In this document: positions 1-6,643 of the stretch, piece by piece
How the letters are laid out: every line of letters begins with the position of its first letter
How positions within the stretch are numbered: the first letter of the stretch is position 1
Source: Clostridia bacterium
Lineage (GTDB): Bacteria > Bacillota > DSM-521 > Neomoorellales > SLTJ01
Assembly: GCA_014360105.1 (NCBI GenBank)
Contig: JACIYD010000087.1
Coordinates: 1 to 6,788 of the forward strand
Length of the DNA stretch: 6,788 nt
Direction of reading: 5' to 3'
Program-made: the position numbers and the translations under genes
The notes under the pieces: model-generated
Databases searched by the model: none
Told to the model about the DNA's origin: nothing
Seen by the model: the letters and a program-made list of their open reading frames with translations, nothing else

Positions 1-446
1 ACGCCGCCTGCCAGGTGGCCGGGCTCACCACCCGCGAGGCCGCGGAAGAGGCGGGCCCTGGCCTAAAGGCCATCTGCAAGCAACTGGGCATACCGCCTGT
101 GCTCTCCTTCGGCACCTGCGCCGACACCGGTCGCCTGATCCTTTTGGCCACGGCCGTGGCCGAGGCCCTGGGCGTAGACCCCAGCGCCCTGCCGGCGGCG
201 GTAACCGCGCCCGAGTATCTGGAGCAGAAGGCGGTAGTAGACGCCCTGGCCGCCGTGGCCTTCGGCCTCTACACCCATGTCTCACCCACCCCGCCGGTCA
301 CCGGCTCGCCCGAGGTAGTCAAGCTCTTGACCGAAGACGTGGAACGGGTTACCGGCGGCAAGCTGGCCGCAGGCGACGACCCGGCCCAAGTAGTCGACGG
401 CATTGAAGCGCATATCAACCGGAAACGCGCCGCCCTGGGCCTGTAG
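1..446 (+). CDS. cooS: Anaerobic CO dehydrogenase catalytic subunit, C-terminal part (5' end outside window)
   Basis: This is the C-terminal part (about 147 residues) of the Ni-Fe-S carbon monoxide dehydrogenase, which interconverts CO and CO2 in the cytoplasm, either alone or with acetyl-CoA synthase in the Wood-Ljungdahl pathway. Frame 3 is open from the left edge to the TAG at 444-446, so the start lies outside. Seen: the motif GTCADTGR with its Cys codon at 117-119, matching the family's GSCVDNSR cluster-C cysteine (Cys526 in Carboxydothermus CooS-II). Exactly 37 residues later comes APEYLEQKAV with Lys at 228-230, matching the catalytic Lys563 by both spacing and context. The tail THVSPTPPVTGSPEVVKLLT is also typical. 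The residues Ala-Asp-Thr-Gly replace the commoner Val-Asp-Asn-Ser. I cannot tell stand-alone CooS from the AcsA subunit of CODH/ACS because the flanking genes on that side are not visible. The family call is firm. Confidence 0.95.
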   Translation, partial: AACQVAGLTTREAAEEAGPGLKAICKQLGIPPVLSFGTCADTGRLILLATAVAEALGVDPSALPAAVTAPEYLEQKAVVDALAAVAFGLYTHVSPTPPVTGSPEVVKLLTEDVERVTGGKLAAGDDPAQVVDGIEAHINRKRAALGL

Positions 447-458
447 ACCTTCCCTGCC

Positions 459-505
459 GGGGCCGGAAGCCGGGCCGGAGCCCGTTTCTTCCGGCCCCTT
501 TCTTT
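459..505 (+). terminator. Rho-independent terminator of the CO dehydrogenase gene
   Basis: A perfect 10-bp stem (459-468 ggggccggaa with 489-498 ttccggcccc) encloses a second 5-bp stem (471-475 cgggc with 480-484 gcccg, loop cgga). It is followed directly by the T-rich run tttcttt at 499-505. It begins 13 nt after the stop codon at 446, so it should end the CO dehydrogenase transcript and isolate it from the transporter gene downstream. Confidence 0.9.
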
Positions 506-583
506 CCGTACGGCTCCCCTGCGGGGACCGCAGACCCGACGGCGGAAACACGGCCCGCGCCCGGGGTTTATCATTCTGGCCGG

Positions 584-794
584 GCGGTCTTTGGCTCCCG
601 GCACAAGACTTCGCGCATCGCGGCGAGCCAGCTTTTCGCGAAAGCGAGGGCGCAAGTCCGGCCGAAGGCCGCGGATGGCCACCAGCTCCCGCGGCGCCAT
701 GGACGGCGCGCACGAGCCGCGAGCCCGCCTCAAGCCCAGCTCGAGCGCCAGTATCGCCCGCGAGGCTCACGCCAACGAGGGAGCCAAAGACCGC
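584..794. repeat. Structured GC-rich element bounded by a 16-bp perfect inverted repeat
   Basis: The left arm gcggtctttggctccc (584-599) is repeated in perfect reverse complement at 779-794. The roughly 180 bp between them is very GC-rich and full of small hairpins: cgcg-cat-cgcg at 612-622, gcttt/aaagc closing 631-645, ggcc-gaa-ggcc at 660-670, gcgcc/ggcgc at 694-709, and gctcgagc at 739-746. A long outer stem closing several hairpins is the shape of a dispersed palindromic or MITE-like element or a structured RNA. No transposase is present and I see no obvious target-site duplication at the edges. Open frames across it are arginine-, serine- and proline-rich with no recognisable protein, so I treat the block as non-coding. 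The inverted repeat is seen directly; its nature is inference. Confidence 0.6.
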
Positions 795-831
795 AAGAGG
801 CACATTGGAGATCCACCGGCCCGCACCCGCC

Positions 832-859
832 TTGACAACGGTTCGTACAGGAGTAAGAT
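832..859 (+). promoter_or_regulatory. Sigma-A-like promoter for the MFS transporter
   Basis: A perfect -35 box TTGACA at 832-837 and a -10-like TAAGAT at 854-859 (4 of 6 consensus matches) are separated by 16 bp. They lie about 30 bp upstream of the start codon, just outside the inverted-repeat block. This gives the transporter its own transcription start downstream of the preceding terminator. No operator is apparent. Confidence 0.6.
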
Positions 860-889
860 TAAAAGCTAGAAAAGGACGGGGGAGACCAC

Positions 890-2083
890 TTGAAAATGAC
901 TGGCGGGAGGCCAGAGCAGCGTCCGGCGCTCTGGACGCGGGACTTCTGGCTGATATCGCTGGCTACCTTTTTTATTTTTACTTCCTTTCAAATGCTCATG
1001 CCTACCTTACCGAAGTACCTTCAGTTCCTTGGTGCCAGGGAAGGCATGGTAGGGCTCGTAGCCGGCCTTTTTTCCGTATCCGCCCTTCTCATTCGTCCCT
1101 TCATCGGACACGAGCTGGACCGGCGCGGCCGTCGGGGAATCTACTTGTATGGGCTGGGTTTCTTTGTCCTGGCCGTTCTGGCCTACCGTTGGGCACCCGG
1201 CGTCTGGACGGTTTTTGCCATCCGCCTTTTCCACGGCGTCGCCTGGGGTATGGTCACCACGGCAGCAGGCACGATTGTCAGCGACATCGTACCCCCCTCC
1301 CGCCGCGGTGAGGGGATGGGCTACTACGGTATGTTTGCCAATCTAGCCATGGCGGTAGCTCCTGCGAGTGGGTTGTATGTGCTCTACCACTACAATTACC
1401 CACCTGTGTTTTACGGTTCCGCCGTCCTCGCGGCGGTCGCTTTGCTCCTGGCGACACGGCTGCGCCACAACGAACCCCGGCAGGATCCACCCTCGCCGGC
1501 GGCGCCGCTCTACGAACCGCGGGCGCTATACCCTGCCCTTATCGCCTTGTTAGTCACCTTCAATTACGGCAGCGTGGTTACCTTCCTCCAACTTTACGCC
1601 GAGCAACGCGGGATTACCAATATCGGTCCCTTTTTCACCGTCTACGCCGTCACCCTGATGAGCACGCGGCCGTTCGCTGGCCGCTTGTACGACCGGTTGG
1701 GGCCGCACAGCGTTATTGTCCCTGGCTTGGCCCTGATCGCCGTCGCCCTTCTTTTCCTTTCTCAGGCACAAAGTCTTCCCGTCTTTCTTGTTGCCGGGAT
1801 CTTGTACGGCCTGGGTTTTGGCGCGGCGCATCCGGCCCTCCAGGCGCTTACCGTAACCGGGGTACCGCCTTCCCGCCGCGGGGCGGCCAATGCCACCTTC
1901 TTCTCCGCCTTTGACCTGGGGATTGCCGCGGGCGCCCTTCTCCTGGGCCTGGTAGCCCAGGTCAGCGGCTACCCGACCATGTATTTGACGGCCGCAGGGG
2001 TCGTCCTTCTTGCTTTGGCCGCGTATTGGCTTCTGCCCCGCGCTTTTCCTCAAGCCGCGGCGCCGCACCGGGAGCAGGCATAG
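890..2083 (+). CDS. Major facilitator superfamily (MFS) transporter, 12-helix
   Basis: A 397-residue integral membrane carrier of the MFS, most like the drug/metabolite efflux branch; the substrate cannot be read from sequence. Seen: a hydrophobic protein with two six-helix halves separated by a polar linker at about residues 191-212. The family's motif A lies between helices 2 and 3 (R69-P-F-I-G-x-x-L-D77-R-R-G-R-R82) and recurs in the second half (R260-P-F-A-G-R-L-Y-D268-R-L-G). The loop motif PPSRRG also appears twice (residues 135-140 and 326-331), showing the internal duplication. The length is normal. The start taken is TTG at 890 with GGAG at 881-884 spaced 5 nt; ATG at 896 (residue 3) is an alternative at 11 nt. 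It is monocistronic by appearance, with its own promoter, and converges on the binding-protein gene 18 bp beyond its TAG. Secondary export rather than import is inference. Confidence 0.9.
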   Translation: MKMTGGRPEQRPALWTRDFWLISLATFFIFTSFQMLMPTLPKYLQFLGAREGMVGLVAGLFSVSALLIRPFIGHELDRRGRRGIYLYGLGFFVLAVLAYRWAPGVWTVFAIRLFHGVAWGMVTTAAGTIVSDIVPPSRRGEGMGYYGMFANLAMAVAPASGLYVLYHYNYPPVFYGSAVLAAVALLLATRLRHNEPRQDPPSPAAPLYEPRALYPALIALLVTFNYGSVVTFLQLYAEQRGITNIGPFFTVYAVTLMSTRPFAGRLYDRLGPHSVIVPGLALIAVALLFLSQAQSLPVFLVAGILYGLGFGAAHPALQALTVTGVPPSRRGAANATFFSAFDLGIAAGALLLGLVAQVSGYPTMYLTAAGVVLLALAAYWLLPRAFPQAAAPHREQA

Positions 2084-2101
2084 CTGCTTTGGCCGCCCGC
2101 C

Positions 2102-3172
2102 CTATTCTCTCTCCGTACCGTTACCGGATACCGCTGCCAGCAGCTCTGGCCCGATCACGTCTTCAAACTGGAGGTAAACCGGCCGCATCGCCCGGCGCCA
2201 CCTCTCTCTTTCCTCTTCCGGCAACTCAATTACCTGGCAAAAACCGGATTGCTCCACCAGCGCAAGGGCACGGGCGTTTTCCGCCGCTGCAATCTCCCTC
2301 TCCCAAACAGTGACTTCGGCCATCGTCTCTTCTAGCACCTGGCGCACTTCGGGGGGCAAACGGTGCCAAAAAGTGGCGTTTGTCAGCACCACGTAGCCAA
2401 GATAGCCGTGATTACTTACCGTCACATAGGGCTGCACCCGATAGAAGCCCTTGGAATACAGGTTTGAGGGCGGATTTTCCGCCCCGTGGGCATGACCGGA
2501 TTCCAGGGCCACGAAAACTTCGCTAAAGTCCAGCGGCAGGGTGCGCGCCCCCAGGCAGCGGAACTGGGCCTGCAGCACCGGTGAAGGCATCACGCGAAAG
2601 GTGAGCCCGGCGAAATCCTCGACGCGGCGCAGGGGCCGAGTGGCGCTCATCACTTTAAAGCCGTTATCCCACATCGCCAGGCCTAAAAGACCGCGCCGCG
2701 TCAGGAGCTTCATCAGCGTCTTCCCGGCCGGCCCGTCCATGGCCCGGTGCACGTCGCGGTAGTCGGCAAAGAGGAAGGGGAGGTCGAACAACTGCCACTG
2801 GGGAAACCACTGGGAGAGCTTGGCTGTGGCCGGGGCGATGAGCTGCACTTTGTTATCTATTAATGCCTGCATTTCCTCGCTGTCGGTATATAAGGAGGCG
2901 TTGGCATAGACTTGAACCTCAACCCGCCCCGCCAGGCGCTCGTTAACCAGGTCGGCAAAACGCTGCGCTGCCTTCCCTTTTGGCGTATTTTCGGCAACCA
3001 CATGCGAAAAGCGAAGAACAAGGCGTTTCTCCGGGCTAACCTGCTCTTCATCCAGCACCGGCTGCCGCGGGCCGCAAGAAACAAGAAGACCCAGCAAACA
3101 GCTAAGGAGAAGAAGCAGGGCGGACCTAGCCGGAGAGTAGGCGGTACTTGTGCACCGGGCGCCCGACCGCAC
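2102..3172 (-). CDS. DctP-family (TRAP-type) solute-binding lipoprotein, probable DctB-like co-sensor
   Basis: A 356-residue extracytoplasmic binding protein of the DctP family, which binds C4-dicarboxylates and other organic acids. Seen: a lipoprotein signal with Arg in the n-region, a Leu-rich core at residues 18-31 and lipobox L30-V-S-C33, giving an anchored protein as expected in a Gram-positive cell. Family landmarks are FSHVVAENTPKG (55-66), WDNGFKVMS (168-176), the carboxylate-binding Arg in GLTFRVMPSP (R193), ENPPSN (232-237) and NHGYLGY (254-260). The usual VDGQENP is AHGAENP here. The GTG start at 3172 overlaps the regulator gene by 47 nt but has GGAGG at 3186-3182, 9 nt upstream, and places the signal peptide correctly. 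No DctQ/DctM permease genes are adjacent. Last in an operon behind a two-component system, it resembles B. subtilis DctB, a binding protein used for sensing rather than transport; that role is inferred from context. Confidence 0.88.
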   Translation of the reverse strand: MRSGARCTSTAYSPARSALLLLLSCLLGLLVSCGPRQPVLDEEQVSPEKRLVLRFSHVVAENTPKGKAAQRFADLVNERLAGRVEVQVYANASLYTDSEEMQALIDNKVQLIAPATAKLSQWFPQWQLFDLPFLFADYRDVHRAMDGPAGKTLMKLLTRRGLLGLAMWDNGFKVMSATRPLRRVEDFAGLTFRVMPSPVLQAQFRCLGARTLPLDFSEVFVALESGHAHGAENPPSNLYSKGFYRVQPYVTVSNHGYLGYVVLTNATFWHRLPPEVRQVLEETMAEVTVWEREIAAAENARALALVEQSGFCQVIELPEEERERWRRAMRPVYLQFEDVIGPELLAAVSGNGTERE

Positions 3173-3809
3173 CGTACTTGGCCTCCAGTTCCGTTCTGCC
3201 GGTCCTTGCCAGGTAATCCAGATAACGGCGGGCGCTCACCCGCGAGATGCCCAAGCCCGCCGCCACCTCTTCTGCGGACAAAGCACGGCCTTCTTTGGCC
3301 AAAAGCGCCAGGACCTGTTTCATCGTTACCTCGGCCAACCCCTTGGGCAGGTACTCGCCCCCATCCTGCCGCTTCCCCGGCCGTACGAGGTCATCGATTT
3401 CTTCCTGACCTAGAGCCGTCTTGCAGTGCAGACTCCAATAAATGCGGCGGTAGGATTCCAGGGCGCTACGAAAACGCACAAAATGGAAGGGTTTGACCAG
3501 GTAATCGATGGCCCCCAGGCGCAGGGCGGTGCGAACCGTGTCCACGTCGCGTGCCGCCGTCACCATAATTACGTCAGTGGCCAGGCCGCGCCGCCGAAAC
3601 TCTCGCAGGACTTCTAGACCGCTGCCGTCCGGCAGGTAGACGTCGATAATGGCCAGTTGCGGCGCCAGCCGGGTCACCAGCGCTACCCCCTCGCGCACGC
3701 TCTCGGCCAGACCGACGACGCAGAAGCCTTCCACCGCTTCCACATAGCGCCTGTTTACCTCCAACACCATCGGGTCATCCTCAACGATTACCGTGGTAAT
3801 CCCCGCCAC
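3126..3809 (-). CDS. CitB/DctR-family response regulator
   Basis: A 227-residue transcriptional regulator, the partner of the adjacent kinase. Seen: an N-terminal receiver domain (about 5-120) with acidic pocket E10-D11-D12, phospho-acceptor D56 in AIIDVYLPDGSG, T84 and the invariant K106 in YLVKPF. A linker follows, then a C-terminal DNA-binding region (about 155-227) with helix-turn-helix LSAEEVAAGLGISRVSARRY (177-196), the arrangement of CitB/DcuR/DctR/MalR regulators, which activate organic-acid transport and fermentation genes. The length is normal for that family. The GTG start at 3809 has AAAGGAGG at 3826-3819 with 9 nt spacing and overlaps the kinase 3' end by 29 nt, suggesting translational coupling; its own 3' end carries the ribosome site of the binding-protein gene. 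Target genes are unknown; the divergent ABC operon is the nearest candidate. Confidence 0.93.
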   Translation of the reverse strand: MAGITTVIVEDDPMVLEVNRRYVEAVEGFCVVGLAESVREGVALVTRLAPQLAIIDVYLPDGSGLEVLREFRRRGLATDVIMVTAARDVDTVRTALRLGAIDYLVKPFHFVRFRSALESYRRIYWSLHCKTALGQEEIDDLVRPGKRQDGGEYLPKGLAEVTMKQVLALLAKEGRALSAEEVAAGLGISRVSARRYLDYLARTGRTELEAKYGAVGRPVHKYRLLSG

Positions 3810-5130
3810 GGACTCTGTCCTCCTTTCCCCGCGCCGGTAATCTCACGCAAAAAGTGGTCCCCGTTTCGTCCGAGGACACATGGATCTCGCCGCCCAGGCG
3901 CCTTACGTGGCTCTGGACCAAGGCAAGGCCCAGGCCGCGGTTGACCGATCCCTTGGTCGAGAAGCCCGTTTCAAAGATCTTTTCCCGCAGTTCCGGTGGG
4001 ATGCCCGGTCCCCGGTCGGTGACCCGCAGGCAAAGAGTTCCCCCCTCTTCCCGCACGCAGCAAATCACCGTGCGCCGCTCTGGCGGCATGATCGCGGCCG
4101 CCTCAAGGGCATTATCTAAAAGGTTGCCCAGGATGGTTACCACCGTCCCCGCATCCACCCCGGGCGGCAAGGCGGTCAGGCAAGTTTGTGGGTCCAGCTC
4201 CAGTTCCACCCGGAGCTCGCGTGCCCGGTTATACTTGCCCAGCAGGAGGCCGGCCACGCCGGCCTCTTTCACCCTCTTGGCAAGAAAGACGGCCAGATTT
4301 TCCTCCTCAGCCGTCGCCCGGAAAATGAAATCCAGGGCTTCGTCGTAGTAGCCAAGCTGAATTAGGCCGGCAATTGTATGGAGCCGGTTGCGGTGTTCGT
4401 GCCCCTGAGCCCGCAACGCGTCAACCAGCTTCTTTACCCCGGTAAGCTCCTCGGCCATTTGCCGCACCTCGGTGAGGTCGCGGAAGGTGGCCACCGCCCC
4501 CACGATCTTGCCCCGCACCCTAATGGGCAGCCGGTTGACCATGAGACATACCTGGTTTCCCAGCACGCATTCTTCGTTAAGGACGGCCAACCCCTGTGCC
4601 ACTGTCTCGCCCAGTCGCAGCTCGGGGGCCACCGCCTGCACCGGCCGGCCGAGGGGCGCCGCGGGCAAACCGATCAGCCGACACGCTTCTTCGTTGGCCA
4701 CCGTAATCCGATGGCTGCCGTCTACCGCGACCACCCCCTCCCTGATGGATTGGAAAATGGCCAGACGCTCCTCGAGGAGGCGCGCGATTTCCCAGGGTTC
4801 CAGGTTAAACATGGCACGTTTAATCTTGCGTGCCAGGAATACCCCGCCTACGGCACCGGCAAAAAGACCCGCCAGGGCGAAAAGATAGAGCGGGAAACGA
4901 ATGGTTGCCAAAATTTCCCGCGGCGTGGGGGTAAGGATGCCCACCACCACGACCCCCACCTGCCTGGTGCCGTGGTCGGTCTTGATCGGAACAAAAGCTC
5001 TGATCGACGGCCCAAGCACCCCTTGGGCACGCGAGAGGTACTCGTGGTTGGCCAGGGCTGCCCAGACGTCGCTCCCGCTGAATTTTTTGCCCAGATGCAG
5101 CGCCAACCCTTCCCCCATCTCTACCCTCAC
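3781..5130 (-). CDS. CitA/DcuS/DctS-type sensor histidine kinase, N-terminally truncated
   Basis: A membrane sensor kinase expected to phosphorylate the overlapping regulator. Order seen (numbered from GTG 5130): the last part of an extracytoplasmic sensor domain (about 10-70; GKKFSGSD, LGPSIRAFVPI, RQVGVVVVGI), one membrane helix (79-100) followed by RKIKR, a cytoplasmic PAS domain (about 115-225), the phospho-acceptor H244 in LRAQGHEHRNRLHTIAGLIQ as in the CitA/DcuS family, N box N336-LLDN-ALEA, G1 DRGPGI (372-377), and G2 around NRGLGLALV. The catalytic core looks intact. Family members are usually about 530-545 residues; here the first membrane helix and the front of the sensor domain are absent, and TAA at 5142-5140 closes the frame just upstream. 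GTG 5130 has no ribosome site; ATG 5118 (residue 5) has GAGGG 5 nt upstream and may be the real start. It could be a decayed gene or a minimal sensor; the family call is firm, the functional state is not. Confidence 0.85.
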   Translation of the reverse strand: MRVEMGEGLALHLGKKFSGSDVWAALANHEYLSRAQGVLGPSIRAFVPIKTDHGTRQVGVVVVGILTPTPREILATIRFPLYLFALAGLFAGAVGGVFLARKIKRAMFNLEPWEIARLLEERLAIFQSIREGVVAVDGSHRITVANEEACRLIGLPAAPLGRPVQAVAPELRLGETVAQGLAVLNEECVLGNQVCLMVNRLPIRVRGKIVGAVATFRDLTEVRQMAEELTGVKKLVDALRAQGHEHRNRLHTIAGLIQLGYYDEALDFIFRATAEEENLAVFLAKRVKEAGVAGLLLGKYNRARELRVELELDPQTCLTALPPGVDAGTVVTILGNLLDNALEAAAIMPPERRTVICCVREEGGTLCLRVTDRGPGIPPELREKIFETGFSTKGSVNRGLGLALVQSHVRRLGGEIHVSSDETGTTFCVRLPARGKEDRVRGGDYHGNR

Positions 5131-5298
5131 AGCATAGATTTATTTCGCTTTGCCGGAAGGCAATTCCTCTTCCAGGGCATCAAGCCTCTTATTAAAGAAA
5201 TGAACTAAAAATTGACAGTACGATCTAAACTAACAGAAGTTCCCAAACATGACCTATTCCTTCTTTTTTTCCTGTATGTTGTTTTGCGGTTTTAACGT

Positions 5299-5324
5299 TC
5301 ACAATTGCTCCACCATTCTCCTCC
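5299..5324 (-). other. Ribosome site plus five-codon ORF upstream of the kinase (leader or relic start)
   Basis: On the minus strand, a strong purine-rich site aaggggaggag precedes ATG at 5316-5314, which is followed by Val-Glu-Gln-Leu and TGA at 5301-5299. This ATG is in the same frame as the kinase, 62 codons upstream of its GTG, with further in-frame stops between. It could be the original kinase start left after decay, a very short leader peptide, or chance in a purine-rich tract. Spacing from GGAGG to ATG is only 3 nt, which is short. Confidence 0.3.
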
Positions 5325-5356
5325 CCTTGGTATATTTAGGTTCGCAGTAAGCTCAA

Positions 5357-5362
5357 GGGAGG
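5357..5362 (+). promoter_or_regulatory. Ribosome binding site deciding the GTG start of the ABC binding protein
   Basis: GGGAGG sits 7 nt upstream of GTG 5370, supporting that start over TTG 5373 (10 nt) and over the internal ATG at 5397, which would remove the charged n-region of the signal peptide. Confidence 0.75.
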
Positions 5363-5369
5363 AGAGACT

Positions 5370-6629
5370 GTGTTGCTGGGCAAAAAGAAGCGGTTTATGG
5401 GGTCTCGGTGGCTATGCTCGCTTCTTGTAGCTGTCCTGGCCGCGGGGTTGGTGCTTGGCGGCTGCGCCAAAAAGGAAGAGGCTCCGGCGGGCAAGGCGGC
5501 CGAACCGATTAAGGTTGGGATCATCCTGCCCTTGACCGGGACCCAAGCGATGTTCGGGGAGATGGAAAAGAACTCGTTTCTCATGGCGTACGAGGAACTG
5601 AAGGCGGCCGGGAAAACTACCATCAGTGGCCGGGAAATCCAACTGCTTTTCGAGGATGACCAAAGTAAGCAGGATGTGGCCAAAGCGGCTGCCGAGAAAT
5701 TGGTGAACCGGGACCGCGTGGCACTCCTTAGCGGCGGTTATAGCAGCGCTTGCACCAACGTCATTGCCGGCTCGGCCCAGTCCATGGGGATACCCTTCCT
5801 CATTGTGACCGGCTCTGCCGACGAGATTACCCGCCAGGGCTGGCAATGGGTCTTCCGCGGCACCGCCGCCCCTGCCAGCAAGTATACCGGCGCCCTCTGG
5901 GAAATGATGGATAAGGTAATCAAACCGCAACGCCTCGCCCTCATCTATGAGAACACCGATTTCGGCACCAGTTCCGCCAAGGGCTTTCGCCAGGACGTGG
6001 AAAAGCGGGGCCTGAACCTGGTTTTCGACCAGGCGTACGAGGCCGGTGCCCTGGACTTCAAGCCAATGCTGGCCAACATGAAGAAGACTAACCCGGACGT
6101 CATCTTTGCCGTTTCCTACGTGATGGACGCCGCCCTCATCGTCAAGCAAATGAAAGAGCTGGACTTCAACGTCAATCTTTTCGTGGGCGGTGCGGCCGGC
6201 TATACCATGCCCGAGTTCAAGCAAAACGCGGGCGATGCGGCGGAATACGTCGCCTCGACCACCCTCTGGATCCCCAACGTCGCCTGGCCCGGGGCCCGTG
6301 AATACTTTGACAAGTACGTTGCCAAGTTTGGCAAGGAACCCGACTACCACGGCGCCCAGGCTTATGCCACGATGTACATCATTGCCGACGTCCTCAACCG
6401 GGCCAAGGACTTTACCCCTGAAAGCGTCCGCCAGGCGCTTAAGGCAACCGACCTGATGACCATTATGGGCCCGATCAAGTTCGAAGATTGGGAGGGCTAT
6501 ACCAACCAGAGCCGGCCCACGACCTATGTCGTTCAGTGGCTCAAAGGGCGCCTGGAAGTGGTCTGGCCGACCGAGGCCAAGTCTGCCGACTATGTCTTTC
6601 CGGTGCCGAAGTGGCGCGAACGCAAGTAA
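5370..6629 (+). CDS. Branched-chain amino acid-type (Liv/HAAT) ABC transporter substrate-binding lipoprotein
   Basis: A 419-residue extracytoplasmic binding protein of the Peripla_BP_6 (LivJ/LivK-like) family, delivering substrate to a Liv-type ABC permease. Seen: a basic n-region (K5-K6-K7-R8, R13), a hydrophobic core (15-30) and lipobox L29-G-G-C32, so a membrane-anchored lipoprotein. A short Lys/Glu/Ala-rich linker leads into IKVGIILPLTGTQAMFG at about 47, the family's first strand and substrate loop. Later landmarks are FEDDQSKQDVAKAAAEKLV, GGYSSACTNVIAGSAQ, the YENTDFGTSSAKGF hinge region and PDVIFAVSYVMDA. Length is normal. A LivH-type permease begins 80 bp downstream, so it is the first gene of the import operon. 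Members bind branched-chain amino acids, amides, urea or aromatic acids; the ligand here cannot be assigned. It is divergent from the sensor kinase operon, which may control it (inference). Confidence 0.93.
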   Translation: MLLGKKKRFMGSRWLCSLLVAVLAAGLVLGGCAKKEEAPAGKAAEPIKVGIILPLTGTQAMFGEMEKNSFLMAYEELKAAGKTTISGREIQLLFEDDQSKQDVAKAAAEKLVNRDRVALLSGGYSSACTNVIAGSAQSMGIPFLIVTGSADEITRQGWQWVFRGTAAPASKYTGALWEMMDKVIKPQRLALIYENTDFGTSSAKGFRQDVEKRGLNLVFDQAYEAGALDFKPMLANMKKTNPDVIFAVSYVMDAALIVKQMKELDFNVNLFVGGAAGYTMPEFKQNAGDAAEYVASTTLWIPNVAWPGAREYFDKYVAKFGKEPDYHGAQAYATMYIIADVLNRAKDFTPESVRQALKATDLMTIMGPIKFEDWEGYTNQSRPTTYVVQWLKGRLEVVWPTEAKSADYVFPVPKWRERK

Positions 6630-6643
6630 AGATCCTTCCTACG

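Larger units (their letters stand above)
447..889. other. Gene-poor intergenic stretch between CO dehydrogenase and MFS genes
   Basis: About 440 bp without a convincing gene. It contains, in order, the terminator (459-505), a GC-rich spacer (506-583) that I cannot assign, the inverted-repeat-bounded block (584-794), and the leader of the transporter gene with a sigma-A-like promoter (832-859) and its ribosome binding site. Long open frames crossing it on both strands lack plausible ribosome sites and have compositions expected from GC-rich non-coding DNA. Confidence 0.7.
5131..5369. promoter_or_regulatory. AT-rich divergent intergenic region between kinase operon and ABC operon
   Basis: This 239-bp stretch is clearly more AT-rich than its surroundings and must hold the control sites of both divergent operons. 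Every frame on the minus strand carries stops, so it does not encode the missing kinase N-terminus as it stands. Candidate elements: TATATT at 5331-5336 on the plus strand without a matching -35 box; on the minus strand a weak TTGAGC/TATACC pair with 16 bp spacing (about 5356-5329); and short inverted arms agaag (5235-5239) and cttct (5260-5264). None is strong enough to call as a promoter or operator. Confidence 0.5.

Noticed and set aside
591..869. A 92-codon open frame upstream of the MFS gene
   Set aside because: Arg/Ser-rich with no recognisable domain, it runs through the hairpin-rich repeat and over the MFS promoter, and lacks a good ribosome site. It looks like a by-product of GC-rich DNA.
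403..1311. A 302-codon plus-strand open frame spanning the intergenic region and the start of the MFS gene
   Set aside because: It overlaps the clear MFS reading frame in another frame and crosses the terminator and repeat; composition is Pro/Arg/Ser-rich without motifs.
5127..5180. A 17-codon ORF from ATG 5180 whose TGA overlaps the kinase GTG start (GTGA)
   Set aside because: The overlap looks like translational coupling, but the upstream ribosome site is weak, the kinase GTG is itself doubtful (ATG 5118 has the better site), and the peptide has no recognisable features.
5140..5210. Minus-strand protein-like stretch (FFNKRLDALEEELPSGKAK then stop) just upstream of the kinase
   Set aside because: It resembles an amphipathic protein tail but has no usable start codon before an upstream in-frame TAG, so it cannot be a gene on its own. 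It might be a relic but I cannot support that.
5212..5217. TTGACA as a -35 box for the ABC binding-protein gene
   Set aside because: The hexamer is perfect, but the positions 16-18 bp downstream have no acceptable -10 box, and it would give a leader over 120 nt long.
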